Made by a program: the position numbers and the translations under genes | Shown here: positions 36,634 through 46,844 of the stretch, in pieces | How the letters are laid out: each line of letters starts with the position of its first letter | Numbering within the stretch: the first letter of the stretch is position 1 | The notes under the pieces: model-generated | The model's database searches: none | Told to the model about the DNA's origin: nothing | The model's input: only the letters and a program-made list of their open reading frames with translations | Source: Cyanomargarita calcarea GSE-NOS-MK-12-04C | Lineage (GTDB): Bacteria; Cyanobacteriota; Cyanobacteriia; Cyanobacteriales; Nostocaceae | Length of the DNA stretch: 64,000 nucleotides | Assembly (NCBI GenBank): GCA_019359595.1 | Contig: JAHHGZ010000027.1 | Span: 51,303 to 115,302 of the forward strand | Direction: 5' to 3'

Positions 36634-37755
36634 CTACACCTTCTCAGCAAGAGGCATATCTATATACCCCGGAGTTGGTGCAGTTCCCATCTGTTTCAAG
36701 AAGCGGAAATTAGAAAGTAACGCTTCCCTAAAAGTGGTATAAACATGATATTTAACCCCAAATTCTTCACAAACTTCCGCCAAAATCGGAGCGATTTTAG
36801 GATAATGAATGTGACAAATCTGAGGAAATAAATGATGAACAACTTGATAATTTAAACCGCCAACGTACCAGTTAACGAAAGCATTTTTGGGCGCAAAATC
36901 AACGGTAGTTTTAACTTGAGAAATTGCCCATTCATCATCAACTTGATTTGATTCCGGATTTGGCTCGACAAACTCTACTGGTTCCATCACATGAGCGAGC
37001 ATGAAAATAATGCAAATCATTACCCCATAGGTCATATTCGTGATGCAAAATCCAGCGATCGCTTGCAGAGGAGTATACCCGACTAAAATTGGTGTTACTA
37101 GCAAAAGTCCCACCCAGATGGCTTTACCAGCGAAAAAGTAGAACATCTCTAACGGTTTCGGTGTTGGGACTACATGGTCGTGGTATTTACGTTTAAACAG
37201 AATGATATAAATATCAGCAATAGACCAATAGATCGGGATAATTGCGTATATAGGAAAAACTAGAATATGTTGAAATGAGTGGAACCATTTACGCTCCATA
37301 TAGGGAGTCATTCGCACCAATCCATCACCATGAATTTCGACATCATGTCCTAATACATTAGTGAAAGTATGATGCAAATAATTATGGCGAAATCTCCACA
37401 AATAACTAGACAAACCAATGACATCGTAGGTTAAACCGACGGCAGTGTTGACCCATTTTCGACGAGAATAACCACCATGATTGGCATCATGTCCCACACT
37501 AAAGCCAACACCAGCAATCCCCAATCCCAAAACCATACAGCCGAGAGCTTTTAGCCACATAGACGGTGGACCGAACAGAGTAAATGCCCAAGCTCCAGCG
37601 ACCCAAGCCAAAATCATTACCGTTTTTAAATACATTGCCGGATTATCTCGGGTGGCAATGTTTTCAGACTTAAAATAAGCGTCAACTCGTTTATTTAATT
37701 CTTTCCTAAAACCAAAATTCTTGGTATAGGTTACTCTGGATGCTGTCTGGGTCAT
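36634..37755 (-). CDS. desD: Acyl-lipid delta-6 desaturase
   Basis: DesD adds a double bond at position 6 of C18 chains on membrane lipids, making gamma-linolenic or stearidonic acid. In 373 residues the three histidine boxes are GHDANHGGYS, FRHNYLHHTFTN and the front-end type QVVHHLFP, where Gln replaces the first His; this last one marks delta-6 enzymes. Four hydrophobic segments fit two membrane hairpins. There is no fused cytochrome b5, as usual in cyanobacteria. It lies 156 bp after desB on the same strand. It has its own terminator. Confidence 0.93.
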   Translation of the reverse strand: MTQTASRVTYTKNFGFRKELNKRVDAYFKSENIATRDNPAMYLKTVMILAWVAGAWAFTLFGPPSMWLKALGCMVLGLGIAGVGFSVGHDANHGGYSRRKWVNTAVGLTYDVIGLSSYLWRFRHNYLHHTFTNVLGHDVEIHGDGLVRMTPYMERKWFHSFQHILVFPIYAIIPIYWSIADIYIILFKRKYHDHVVPTPKPLEMFYFFAGKAIWVGLLLVTPILVGYTPLQAIAGFCITNMTYGVMICIIFMLAHVMEPVEFVEPNPESNQVDDEWAISQVKTTVDFAPKNAFVNWYVGGLNYQVVHHLFPQICHIHYPKIAPILAEVCEEFGVKYHVYTTFREALLSNFRFLKQMGTAPTPGYIDMPLAEKV

Positions 37756-37911
37756 AGAAAATATGTACGTGGATGAAATGTGAATTTGTTAGAAAAACAG
37801 TTACCAGTTATCAGTTTAATTATGAAGGTGGAATACCACACCGATTGAACCAGAATGGGTTGGTGCATGATTGCTAAACCTTTCGCTGATAACTGTTCGC
37901 TGTTCCCTGAT

Positions 37912-38991
37912 TTAACCCTTAACTAATTTATTAGTAGGGGGTTGATAGTAAACCTTGCTCCCAGTATCAGGTACAAAATGACAGCTAACACAGGATTGCC
38001 AGAATGAAACCCATAATGGCTCCTTAGTTTTGCGGTAATATTCACCCAAAATCGGTTTAATTGCCTCAGTAGCCTTCTTTAAATTGTAGTGAGGCATATT
38101 CAAGAAAATATGGTGAGCTACATGAGTACCGATATCATGGTGGATGTGATTGATAAAACCGTAATCCCGGTCAACCGTAGAAAGGGCACCTTTTAAGAAA
38201 GTCCAATTTCCTTCACGATACCAAGGCACATCTGGCTCAGTATGGTGTAAGAATGTCACCAAATCAAGCCACATGACAAACACAATATAGGGTATGGCGT
38301 AATATTTTAACAACCACATCCAACCCCATTGATAGGTAAGGAAACCAAGCAAACCTACCATTGAAATCGTCATCACACTGCTGACGATCACATCCCATTT
38401 TTCCGATGATTTAAAAATCGGACTGTTCGGGTTAAAATGGGAGCCTTTCTTCCCCGGCGATCGCTGAAGTAAATACAGGGGGTAAGCCAGCAAAAAGGCA
38501 TAATAACGCCCAATTTTCGTAACTGGGTCCATTTCTCTATAATCAGTCTCACTCACCGGATACCAACTTTCATCGTTGTCGAGATGTCCGGTATTCAGGT
38601 GATGGGTTCTGTGGCTAATTCTCCAACCGTGATAAGGAACCAGAATCGGTGTGTGGGAAAGATGCCCAATCAAATCATTCAGCCATTTTTGCTTAGAAAA
38701 AGATTGGTGTCCGCAGTCATGTCCGACCACAAACAAAGCCCAAAACATTGTTCCTTGCATTACCCAAAAAATCGGAAAGAAATACCAAGAATCGAGGTAA
38801 TGCGCCACTGCATAAAGCAGCCCAATAATCAAGATATCTTGAAAAAAATAAAATAGTGACTTGCCAACATTCGGCTGAAAGCATTCAGCAGGGATGGCTG
38901 CTTTCAAATCACCAAGAGAGAAGGGAAGTTTAGTAGATTCCTCAGATGATTCTGTTTGAGGATTGTTGAAATTGATTGTATTCGATTGCAC
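37912..38991 (-). CDS. desB: Acyl-lipid omega-3 (delta-15) desaturase
   Basis: DesB makes the omega-3 double bond of alpha-linolenic acid in thylakoid and cell-membrane lipids. In 359 residues the histidine boxes are GHDCGHQSF, WRISHRTHHLNTG and HVAHHIF. The segment DNDESWYPVSE and the region FLHHTEPDVPWYREGNWTFL are typical of omega-3 enzymes. It follows desA by 189 bp. In Synechocystis desB is induced by cold; the leader here was not analysed well enough to say so. Confidence 0.92.
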   Translation of the reverse strand: MQSNTINFNNPQTESSEESTKLPFSLGDLKAAIPAECFQPNVGKSLFYFFQDILIIGLLYAVAHYLDSWYFFPIFWVMQGTMFWALFVVGHDCGHQSFSKQKWLNDLIGHLSHTPILVPYHGWRISHRTHHLNTGHLDNDESWYPVSETDYREMDPVTKIGRYYAFLLAYPLYLLQRSPGKKGSHFNPNSPIFKSSEKWDVIVSSVMTISMVGLLGFLTYQWGWMWLLKYYAIPYIVFVMWLDLVTFLHHTEPDVPWYREGNWTFLKGALSTVDRDYGFINHIHHDIGTHVAHHIFLNMPHYNLKKATEAIKPILGEYYRKTKEPLWVSFWQSCVSCHFVPDTGSKVYYQPPTNKLVKG

Positions 38992-39180
38992 TTTATTCTG
39001 TTGCTGGATTTGGAACCGAAAAAAATTTTACAAGACAAGAGAATCTCGCAAGAGCGATGATTTTAACAATAGCTCCTGCTCCAAGTAAGCTGTTTAACAG
39101 TTATCAGTTATCAGTTCATACAAGCAGGTTGCGTATCCCCCACCATATGAAGAAGCAGACTGTTAGCTGTTTAAACTAAG

Positions 39181-40236
39181 TTACTTTTTAGCTTCAGCGC
39201 GATACTCGTTGAAAGACTTATAGCCACTATCAACTACATATAAGTGACATTGGTCAGTAATTTCCTTTACTAAAGACCAAGAAAAACGACACTCATCATG
39301 CAGATAACTACCCCAATTTTCTTTCAAACTGCGATAAGCCAACCGTAAATTATAAGAAGGGATGGCGGTAGAAATATGATGGGGAACGTGGACATTAATA
39401 TCGTGGCAAAGGAACTCTACCCAACGGGGGTAATCACAATGAACTGTACCAGATAACTGCGCTATAACTGGATTCCATTTCGATTCTGCTATAAACGGAA
39501 CGTCTGGAGCAGTATGGTGAACATAGGTAAAGGTACTCATCCAAAAATGGTAAACCAGCCAAGGGAGAAGCCAGAATTTGACGAATCCCCAAATACCAGT
39601 TGTCGCAATGAGAGTAGGAAAAACAACAGCAGCAAATATGACGACTACAGCAACAGACAACTTAACTGAGTCTCTGTCTTTTTCGCTGTATCTACGCAAG
39701 TCAAAATGCACAACTGCCCAATGTCCAATAGAACCTACCCACCATAACTTCTTTTGCATGAACTGCTCAAAACTCCACTTCCCGGTTGTTCCCCAACTTT
39801 CATACACTTCTGTTTTAATTGGGTGCCAAGCGTTGTCAGAGTCTAGCTTATTGGTGTGAGCGTGGTGATGATTGTGCCCAATCCGCCAAGGATGGAACGG
39901 GTAAATCAACGGCATGAAAAATATGTGCCCCACCAAATCATTTACCCAGCGACGTTTGGCAAATGAACGATGTCCGCAATCATGTCCGATGACAAAAAAG
40001 CCTGTTAAAGCTGTACCCGCAAAAATCCATGCTAAGGGCAAGAGAAACCAAGGGGCGATCGCTATAATCGCATAACCCAAAGCGACCATCAAGACGTTGA
40101 GTATAACGAGCGTCCAAGCTTTGCGACTGTCTTTTTCAAAACATTCCTTGGGCAAGCTTTTGATAATATCTTTCAGCTTCAGTTCGGAATTTCCAAGCTC
40201 CGATGCTGCTTTTTGGTAATTAATTGATGTAGTCAT
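39181..40236 (-). CDS. desA: Acyl-lipid delta-12 desaturase
   Basis: DesA makes linoleic from oleic acid on membrane lipids. The histidine boxes are [23 protein letters not shown] and [11 protein letters not shown] start it at ATG 40236 ([16 protein letters not shown]); the frame extends 13 codons upstream, but family proteins begin here. Membrane hairpins are at about 45-90 and 200-250. It lies between desC and desB. Confidence 0.93.
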   Translation of the reverse strand: MTTSINYQKAASELGNSELKLKDIIKSLPKECFEKDSRKAWTLVILNVLMVALGYAIIAIAPWFLLPLAWIFAGTALTGFFVIGHDCGHRSFAKRRWVNDLVGHIFFMPLIYPFHPWRIGHNHHHAHTNKLDSDNAWHPIKTEVYESWGTTGKWSFEQFMQKKLWWVGSIGHWAVVHFDLRRYSEKDRDSVKLSVAVVVIFAAVVFPTLIATTGIWGFVKFWLLPWLVYHFWMSTFTYVHHTAPDVPFIAESKWNPVIAQLSGTVHCDYPRWVEFLCHDINVHVPHHISTAIPSYNLRLAYRSLKENWGSYLHDECRFSWSLVKEITDQCHLYVVDSGYKSFNEYRAEAKK

Positions 40237-40468
40237 GAATACCTGAAAAACACACCTCACTTTCAAGTCACTCAAAATAAATGAGTTCCCGTAAAGTTTC
40301 GTAACATTTACCTATCGGATTATAGCAACATCAGCCACACTCCGCGACTACGACTATAGCTTTTGCAATAATTTTCGGAAATTGCGTTGGTATGAAGTAG
40401 TAGCTAAAACTCAGTAATTAGTTATTAGAACTTTGCCAACAATCGACAAAGGACTAATAACTTCTTGC

Positions 40469-41290
40469 TTACTGCTTTTTATCAGCCAGCTTTACATTCG
40501 TAGCTAGACCGAGAGTTTGCAACAATTGAATTGTCATCCAAGTCAAGTCAATTTCCCACCATTCCAACCCGTGACGAGCCGAGTATTGAAAAGCATGATG
40601 GTTATTGTGCCAGCCTTCACCGAAAACGAGTATCGCTACCCACCAACAGTTAGTAGAGCGATCGCCGGATTCGTGGCTGCGATAACCAAATTTATGGGTA
40701 GCGCTGTTAACCAACCAAGTGCAGTGCCATACCCAAACAATCCGAGCAAAAATGCCCCAAACTACAAACGACCAGCCACCCAGTAACAACAAAACCACAC
40801 CCAGGGCAAACTGCATCGGAATGAAATACTTTTGCAAAAACTGATAAACTGGATCGTTCGCAATGTCCTTGGTGAGACGAGCAGCTTCAGAACTGTCTTC
40901 TGTCGGCTGATAAATCAACCAACCCATGTGACTCCACCACAATCCTTGATTGGAATCATGGGGGTCAGCTTGAGTATCGGAGTGCAAATGGTGAAGGCGG
41001 TGTGTACCAACCCACTCAATCGGACCACCTTGAACGGCAAGAGTGCCACAGATAACAAGGAAATACTCCAGCCATTTCGGAGCTTGAAAGCTGCGATGGG
41101 TGACAAGGCGGTGAAATCCCAGGGTAATACCTAAGCCGCCAGTCACCCAATAAAGTAATGCCGCAACGCCTACCGCTTTCCAGCTAAAGTTGCCAGGAAG
41201 CAGAACAAGCAAAGCTCCGATATGTACAGCAGCGAAAAACAGGGTATTTACCCAGTTAATTTTGTGTTTAGTCGAGGTAGCAATTGTCAT
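40469..41290 (-). CDS. desC: Acyl-lipid delta-9 desaturase
   Basis: DesC introduces the first double bond (18:0 to 18:1), which the other three need. Its 273 residues have the delta-9 boxes GFHRLVTHRSF, EWVGTHRLHHLHSD and EGWHNNHHAFQ, and two pairs of hydrophobic helices. It is the first gene of the desC-desA-desB-desD set. It is divergent from the PLP-enzyme gene with 80 bp between. Confidence 0.93.
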   Translation of the reverse strand: MTIATSTKHKINWVNTLFFAAVHIGALLVLLPGNFSWKAVGVAALLYWVTGGLGITLGFHRLVTHRSFQAPKWLEYFLVICGTLAVQGGPIEWVGTHRLHHLHSDTQADPHDSNQGLWWSHMGWLIYQPTEDSSEAARLTKDIANDPVYQFLQKYFIPMQFALGVVLLLLGGWSFVVWGIFARIVWVWHCTWLVNSATHKFGYRSHESGDRSTNCWWVAILVFGEGWHNNHHAFQYSARHGLEWWEIDLTWMTIQLLQTLGLATNVKLADKKQ

Positions 41291-41370
41291 GCAGTAACCT
41301 GAAATTGTATTATTCAGCCCAATCTACGTGATTTGATAATCCGCATATTTATTTCGTGAATGAGGAACTG

Positions 41371-42600
41371 ATGAACAGCACCGAACAGCTGCGAGAAGCA
41401 GAACAGTCACTGTTACAGATTTTTTCTGGAATTGACGCTCAGGTCAAGCAAAATCTCAAACGAGTGCTGGATGCCTTTCGCCACCATCGTGTAGGCGCAC
41501 ATCATTTTACAGGTGTCACCGGCTACGGTCATGATGATTTAGGAAGAGAAACTTTAGATAAAGTCTTTGCCCTAGTAATGGGTGCTGGATCTGCTGTAGT
41601 ACGGGTGCAATTCGTTTCCGGAACCCACGCGATCGCTTGTGCCTTATATGGTGTCCTCCGTCCGGGAGATGAAATGTTAGCGGTAGCAGGGGCACCCTAC
41701 GACACTCTCGAAGAAGTGATTGGGATACGGGGTACAGGTCAAGGCTCCCTATCTGAGTTTAACATCAGCTATCGGCAATTGGACATGACCCCAGATGGTG
41801 CGATTGATTGGCAAACCTTATCCACTGCGGTCAAAGAAAAAACCCGTTTAGTCCTAATTCAGCGTTCCTGCGGTTACTCTTGGCGTCCGAGCCTATCGAT
41901 TAGTGAAATTGAAAAAATCATTCAACTAGTCAAGCAACAAAACCCCAATACCGTTTGCTTCGTTGATAACTGCTATGGTGAATTCATCGAAACCCAAGAA
42001 CCAACCCACGTGGGCGCTGACTTAATAGCAGGTTCTCTAATCAAAAACCCCGGAGGCACCATCGTCAACGCCGGGGGTTACATCGCCGGTCGTTCCGACT
42101 TAGTAGAAGCAGCCGCCTGTCGCCTCACCGCACCAGGTATCGGTAGTTACGGCGGTGCCACCTTTGACCAAAATCGTGTCCTCTTCCAAGGCTTGTTCTT
42201 AGCACCCCAAATGGTCGGCGAGGCAATGAAAGGCACTCACCTCACTGGTTACATATTTGACAAATTAGGGTACCCAGTCAACCCCGCCCCCCTAGCACCC
42301 CGCCGCGATGTTATCCAAGCAATCAAACTGGGTTCCGCCGAAAAACTCATCGCCTTCTGTAAAGCCATCCAACAGAATTCACCCATCGGCTCCTACCTCG
42401 ACCCCGTTCCCGACGAAATGCCGGGATACGAGAGCCAAGTAGTTATGGCTGGGGGGACATTCATCGAAGGTAGTACCTCAGAATTTTCCGCCGATGGACC
42501 ATTAAGGGAGCCATATGTAGTGTATTGCCAAGGAGGAACCCATTGGACCCATGTGGCGATCGCTTTGGAAGCCGCTATGGAGGCCGTGGGGTATGTGTAA
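41371..42600 (+). CDS. PLP enzyme of the methionine gamma-lyase/aluminium-resistance family
   Basis: This protein (409 residues from ATG 41371) belongs to COG4100, a fold-type I PLP family annotated as methionine gamma-lyase or cystathionine beta-lyase in aluminium resistance. Features are HHFTGVTGYGHDDLGRETLD, FVSGTHAIACALYGVLRPGD, FVDNCYGEFIETQEP and the PLP-lysine region GSLIKNPGGTIVNAGGY. The true substrate in cyanobacteria is not settled. The frame opens at GTG 41356, but ATG 41371 gives the normal family start. The end is followed by a short G-rich repeat. Confidence 0.9.
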   Translation: MNSTEQLREAEQSLLQIFSGIDAQVKQNLKRVLDAFRHHRVGAHHFTGVTGYGHDDLGRETLDKVFALVMGAGSAVVRVQFVSGTHAIACALYGVLRPGDEMLAVAGAPYDTLEEVIGIRGTGQGSLSEFNISYRQLDMTPDGAIDWQTLSTAVKEKTRLVLIQRSCGYSWRPSLSISEIEKIIQLVKQQNPNTVCFVDNCYGEFIETQEPTHVGADLIAGSLIKNPGGTIVNAGGYIAGRSDLVEAAACRLTAPGIGSYGGATFDQNRVLFQGLFLAPQMVGEAMKGTHLTGYIFDKLGYPVNPAPLAPRRDVIQAIKLGSAEKLIAFCKAIQQNSPIGSYLDPVPDEMPGYESQVVMAGGTFIEGSTSEFSADGPLREPYVVYCQGGTHWTHVAIALEAAMEAVGYV

Positions 42601-42646
42601 CCTTCATGGGCAGGGGGAAAGGGGAAGGGGGAAGGGGGCAGGGGGA

Positions 42647-43849
42647 CTATTTTTCAGGTAATTTATACTGGCTAACAATCCGTTTGGCAAACTCCGGCAC
42701 ATGGGCTTCCAACTTGTGAGGATAATTCCGCTTCACATACAAATAATTTCGGGTGAAATGAGAATCAATCGAGAACCGTGCATACTCCAAACCCTTGGGA
42801 CCAATTTTTTCAATTACCACCCCCATCAATTTTGCTGCCCACATCGGGAGGGTAACGCCTTTATCGTAGGCGGGTATACTTTGTTGCACGGCTTCTTTGC
42901 GATCGCCTTTGGACATCACAGGCTGGGTTTCTAGTTGGTCTTTGACTAATTCCAACATTTCTTTACCTGTATCATTTCTCACTACAATCCACTGCCAGCC
43001 GAAAGGTGCGCCCATGTAACCGACGACTAAATCAGCTAAGGAATTGACGTAATCAAAGCAACTCATGCAGGAAGGGGCAAACACATCTTTAAGTTGGTTA
43101 GTTTTTAGCCCAAAGAAAGGTACTGTTTCGGTTGACCCATCCTCATGTTTGAAGTGAACGCGGAAGTCTTGCATAAATTCATAATGCACGACTGTTTTAG
43201 GCGATCGGCTGGTGGTTTCTAAGAATTTTTGTAGTCCGGCGCGGTTAACATTATCTACACAGGGCGTACCCAGTACATACAGTTTTTCTAAACCTAGTTC
43301 TTTTTCTACAGCCCGTAAAGCCTGAATTTGGCAACCAACACCAATTACCAACAGCCGCTTCATCCCCGATTGTTCAATCTGTTCTAATACGGAAAGGTTT
43401 GGGGAAAGTGTAGGTTTATTTACTTTGGCTGCCAGTATTTCCTCTGGGGTACGGGCGATAATGGGCATCGGTTGAAAGCGGTCTTCTTTGGTATTTTGGA
43501 CGCACACTACACCTTCAACCATGCCGCTACTAAGCATTTCAATGGCGATACTGCTGACAATGCCCGTCCATTGTGCCCCTTCAATCGGCTCAGTCTTCCG
43601 CGCTGCCATCATCTCTTGTTGAACGCCAAAATAGAGTTCATCGGGGTTATCAAGATTGCGCGATCGCGTGTGGGTTTGTTCTTCGAGTTCGCCTATCTGT
43701 TGATTAATAAAAGCGCAGGCTTCTTTGACATAATGAACATAATATGTATCGCACAGCCCGCATTCGCTACAGAGTTCCTTGGCAGGTCGGCGGCTGGTGG
43801 GTTTGAGGGCTTTGGCTTTTTTGTGTTTGGGAAAATCTACGGAAGTCAT
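42647..43849 (-). CDS. bciB: Ferredoxin-type 3,8-divinyl (proto)chlorophyllide 8-vinyl reductase
   Basis: BciB reduces the 8-vinyl group during chlorophyll synthesis, using FAD, iron-sulphur clusters and ferredoxin. These 400 residues match the cyanobacterial Slr1923 type of the FrhB/hydroxymethyl chlorophyll reductase family. Cluster ligands are visible in KELCSECGLCDTYY and in SCMSCFDYVN, and FAD-binding surrounds VIGVGCQIQALRAVEKE. The stop of the PLP gene and the stop of this one converge with 46 bp between. It is a single gene. Confidence 0.93.
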   Translation of the reverse strand: MTSVDFPKHKKAKALKPTSRRPAKELCSECGLCDTYYVHYVKEACAFINQQIGELEEQTHTRSRNLDNPDELYFGVQQEMMAARKTEPIEGAQWTGIVSSIAIEMLSSGMVEGVVCVQNTKEDRFQPMPIIARTPEEILAAKVNKPTLSPNLSVLEQIEQSGMKRLLVIGVGCQIQALRAVEKELGLEKLYVLGTPCVDNVNRAGLQKFLETTSRSPKTVVHYEFMQDFRVHFKHEDGSTETVPFFGLKTNQLKDVFAPSCMSCFDYVNSLADLVVGYMGAPFGWQWIVVRNDTGKEMLELVKDQLETQPVMSKGDRKEAVQQSIPAYDKGVTLPMWAAKLMGVVIEKIGPKGLEYARFSIDSHFTRNYLYVKRNYPHKLEAHVPEFAKRIVSQYKLPEK

Positions 43850-44266
43850 TAAAATTTCGTCTTTAAAAAAATTAGATGCCTCACTTCACAATATCTTAGA
43901 TTTCTCCCTCATCTCTTCCTTGGCGTACTATCGAAACGGAAGCCGTTGCTTTGTCTATGGCATCTACCGAGACGGAAGGCGTATCCCTAACGGGACGCTT
44001 GCGACGAGAGCGCTCATCGTGCGGTTTATTCTTCCAAAATCTTCAATTAACATAAAACTGTATGTTAATGAACCGCGTAGGCGAAGCCAGCCGTCTCGGC
44101 TTAGACGCAAAGAGCGCAAAGGAAGAGGTGCTTTGCGGAATTTTTTAATAGTTGGGTTTCGATAGCTCAACCCAACCTACTTGATTTATTCAAGAAAAAT
44201 AGAAACGCGATCGCCCGTTTCTCAGTTACCCTAAAATTACATATGATTGATATCGCCATTTAAAAA
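43850..44266. repeat. Intergenic region with dispersed palindromic blocks
   Basis: No gene is convincing. Blocks such as CTATGGCATCTACCGAGACG, GGCGTATCCCTAACGGGACG and CGCGTAGGCGAAGCCAGCCG are typical of small Nostocales repeats. TTAACAT/ATGTTAA form a perfect 7-bp stem at 44046-44067. Confidence 0.6.
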
Positions 44267-44482
44267 ATGAGCAGAGAATTTAACGTAATTATAGAGCGGG
44301 ATTCCGAAGGCTACTTTGTTGCTTCCGTGCCCAGTCTTGCCGGATGTCATACCCAAGCCAAGTCCCTAGACGAACTTATGGAGCGCATTCGAGAAGCTAT
44401 TGAGCTTTGCTTAGAATTTGAAGACGACAAAGCCGAAACACTCGAATTTGTTGGTATGCAGAGAATTTCAGTTGAGGTATGA
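44267..44482 (+). CDS. hicB: HicB family antitoxin
   Basis: This 71-residue protein has the short HicB fold: FNVIIERDSEGYFVASVPSL, then AGCHTQAKSLDELMERIREA, then the helix AIELCLEFE. HicB proteins neutralise the mRNA interferase HicA and often repress the operon. It has no DNA-binding tail, so it is the short form. The next gene overlaps by four bases (ATGA), as in intact hicBA pairs, but it is truncated. The antitoxin thus no longer has its toxin here. Confidence 0.88.
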   Translation: MSREFNVIIERDSEGYFVASVPSLAGCHTQAKSLDELMERIREAIELCLEFEDDKAETLEFVGMQRISVEV

Positions 44483-44559
44483 GAAAACTACCGAGTTTGA
44501 CTGGACGAGAAGTAATTGCAAATAGCACAGATACTCCGGGATTGTCAAATAGACCGTGA
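44479..44559 (+). pseudogene. hicA: Truncated HicA toxin remnant
   Basis: The frame begins MRKLPSLTGREVIA, the normal start of HicA toxins (double-stranded RNA-binding fold). After 14 codons the match is lost, and a stop follows at codon 27. The catalytic His region (GSHHxF) is absent. A deletion or insertion just after 44520 explains it. It would have no toxin activity. Confidence 0.75.
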
Positions 44560-44605
44560 GGAATTTCGGACTCTACTGTAAAACATTGAATGGATATGGG
44601 TGACA

Positions 44606-45646
44606 CTAAATCCCAAACCTCAAGCGATCGCGTTCCTTCCAAAACACCTCACACATCCCCTGAGTATACGGCCGCAACATTACCTTCTGCTCCTGGGTAA
44701 CCCGACTCTCCATTTCAAGGGCCAATACCTCACACCATTTTTGCGTCAACTCCCACTTAATACCCACACCCTCTACCACCATCACACACAAAGGCAGCAG
44801 TTCCTTTTCTAAGGGTTCAATACTCTGATTCAAAAAGCACAGCCAGATATAAGCCTGGAACATATTCAAATCCCGAAGGCAAGAGTGAGTAACGTTTGCT
44901 TCCTTCAACTCTCCCCGACGGCTGTGATGATTCGGCACCCATTCGAGCAGTTTATCGAAAACAGTCTTAGCTATCTCGCAAGATGCTGGCATCATCTGCT
45001 CCACAAGCTTTAATTCTGGTGAACCCAGTTCATAAGAAGCAGCAGTAACACAGACTCTTTGCCAAGGCATCGCTACTTGCTCTTCCACAAACTTTAAATA
45101 AGGTGCAAGCAATACTTTCTCGTCTGGGGTTAGTTTTTTTTCAATTAATCTGTTGCTAAAGTTTAACTGCGTTGTCATAAACCCAAGGGCACGCCAGTCC
45201 TTTGATGCTATATGCTGCTCTTGAAATACCATTAATATCGGTTCTAGGGCATACGCTAAATCGGCGATCGCTGGTATTCCCCACACTGTAGACGAAGCGT
45301 CAGATCCTGACTGAATAAGGTAAATTTGCAGCAGCTTCTTATAAACTCGGAAGGCAAATTGAGTAATTCGCCTTGCCTCATTCAAATCCAAAATGTTCGG
45401 AATGTAACTGTAGAGAGATTTCGCCTGTATCAATGCCATCTGACAATTACTATTTAATATACTATCCTTCAATTTAGTGGCGGTTAAGGCTCGACCCTGT
45501 GGCGATGAGGCTTCCAGCAACGAACCATAGGAGGACGAATTATTTAAGGATACTAAAGATAATTCAGGTACGTAACGCTGCGCCCATAAATTGAGCAAGC
45601 GTTCAACCGAGGGAGTTTTCACAACTTCAGAGGTTTTTAGCATCAT
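44606..45646 (-). CDS. Conserved hypothetical protein
   Basis: I do not recognise this 346-residue protein. It is soluble and mainly helical, with many Leu and Ala residues, and has no signal peptide. Segments such as ALIQAKSLYSYIPNIL and FQAYIWLCFLNQSIEPLEKE suggest a bundle of helices that binds other proteins. Its stop lies 46 bp after the hicA remnant, which reads the other way. The upstream region (45647 on) is long and A/T-rich. It looks like a real gene from its length and even codon use. Confidence 0.55.
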   Translation of the reverse strand: MMLKTSEVVKTPSVERLLNLWAQRYVPELSLVSLNNSSSYGSLLEASSPQGRALTATKLKDSILNSNCQMALIQAKSLYSYIPNILDLNEARRITQFAFRVYKKLLQIYLIQSGSDASSTVWGIPAIADLAYALEPILMVFQEQHIASKDWRALGFMTTQLNFSNRLIEKKLTPDEKVLLAPYLKFVEEQVAMPWQRVCVTAASYELGSPELKLVEQMMPASCEIAKTVFDKLLEWVPNHHSRRGELKEANVTHSCLRDLNMFQAYIWLCFLNQSIEPLEKELLPLCVMVVEGVGIKWELTQKWCEVLALEMESRVTQEQKVMLRPYTQGMCEVFWKERDRLRFGI

Positions 45647-46453
45647 TTTCCCTTTGTAATTTTTTGTTAAATCAATAATTAGACTTATTTAGATATGAAG
45701 TTGGAATTTATTGCAAATATAATACATAAAAATTAAGTAAAATCACTTACTTGTGTGAAATATCTATTGCTATTTATGGCTCAAATGGCTTGAAATACTA
45801 TGTAAATATCGACATTTCGCCTACATTTAGTATTTTCGTGTCGGTTAACAATCTGACGTTGTATTACAAATAACATATGACATAACCGTAACTTGTATTA
45901 ACTTTAACAGGAGTCGGGAATATAGCAACCCTAATTTATTCCCGAAATTCTGATGGATATTATGACGTCGGTCAAAAAAGTGTTCCCGGCTAACCGGATG
46001 AGATATTTAGCCAAAATACACTGTAAATACCTGACCCAGACTAGCTTATGAGAAAATCGCATAGGTATGAAGACAGATTTGCATGGATGATTGGCAATTT
46101 TTCTGTATCAAATGCTATTGCAGTCTAAATTGGTTTGAATTAAGAAAAAGCTACGGGATTGTTACTTTTACTTAAATTTATTTCATAAACTTTCGTTAAT
46201 GTTTCCAAAATAAATTTATACCTTTCGGCTTATCTCTTGTTAGGATGAAATTTTGCTTAACTGCATGACACTCGCCGTTTTCAGCTATACCTCAAAGTAG
46301 ACGTGCGGTAGGGATAACTGGAGCAAAATATACAGCTTTATAGAAGTGGTAATAGAGATTCTAAAAAAACATCTTGCATATTATGAAAAAAAGTTATAAA
46401 TTATTATTATCCTCGCAAATAATTAAATTCGGAGTCCGAATGTTTTTTCCAAA

Positions 46454-46475
46454 GTTTAAGTATATATACTTAAAC
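46454..46475. promoter_or_regulatory. 22-bp perfect palindrome, possible operator
   Basis: GTTTAAGTATATATACTTAAAC reads the same on both strands. At 370 bp upstream of the invertase ATG it could bind a dimeric regulator. It has no T-run after it, so it is not a plain terminator. Chance is possible in such A/T-rich DNA. Confidence 0.35.
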
Positions 46476-46742
46476 ATTTATCGGCTTTACGTAAACCTTA
46501 AATACTGGCTGAAATATGTCTTTGTTTGATAAAGCAGAGATATGGGACTTTCAAACAGAACGGCGAAAAAGCTAAAAATATATTTTATGTGCCTGAACTA
46601 AGCGGTAATATTAGTACTTGAGGTGAAAAGGGACAGCAGTTTTAGTTCACCAGAAAGCTAATTGATTAAAAAGAAATTAACTGTTAATAAAGTAACAGTT
46701 ATAAAAGTTATTGCCGCATTAAATTGTTATCTAAACTTATAT

Positions 46743-46773
46743 TTGCTACTCAAATAATTGTCTTTGTTATGAT
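46743..46773 (+). promoter_or_regulatory. Possible promoter of the first invertase gene
   Basis: TTGCTA and TATGAT are 19 bases apart, a little more than ideal. They lie ~70 bp before the ATG. Weak evidence. Confidence 0.25.
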
Positions 46774-46844
46774 GAGAATAGCGGAAATAGTAAGTTAAGG
46801 CGCATCTACCACAAATTCACAACCCAAATGGAGTTATTCTGGCG

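Larger units (their letters stand above)
45647..46844. other. 1.2-kb A/T-rich intergenic region upstream of the first invertase
   Basis: No open frame of note exists in either strand. The region has runs of A and T, a 22-bp perfect palindrome at 46454-46475 and a possible promoter near 46743-46773. Such a long gap may hold a non-coding RNA, but no structure was convincing. Confidence 0.4.

Noticed and set aside
44397..44642. 81-codon minus-strand ORF over hicB/hicA
   Set aside because: It runs antisense to the clear hicB and has no family features.
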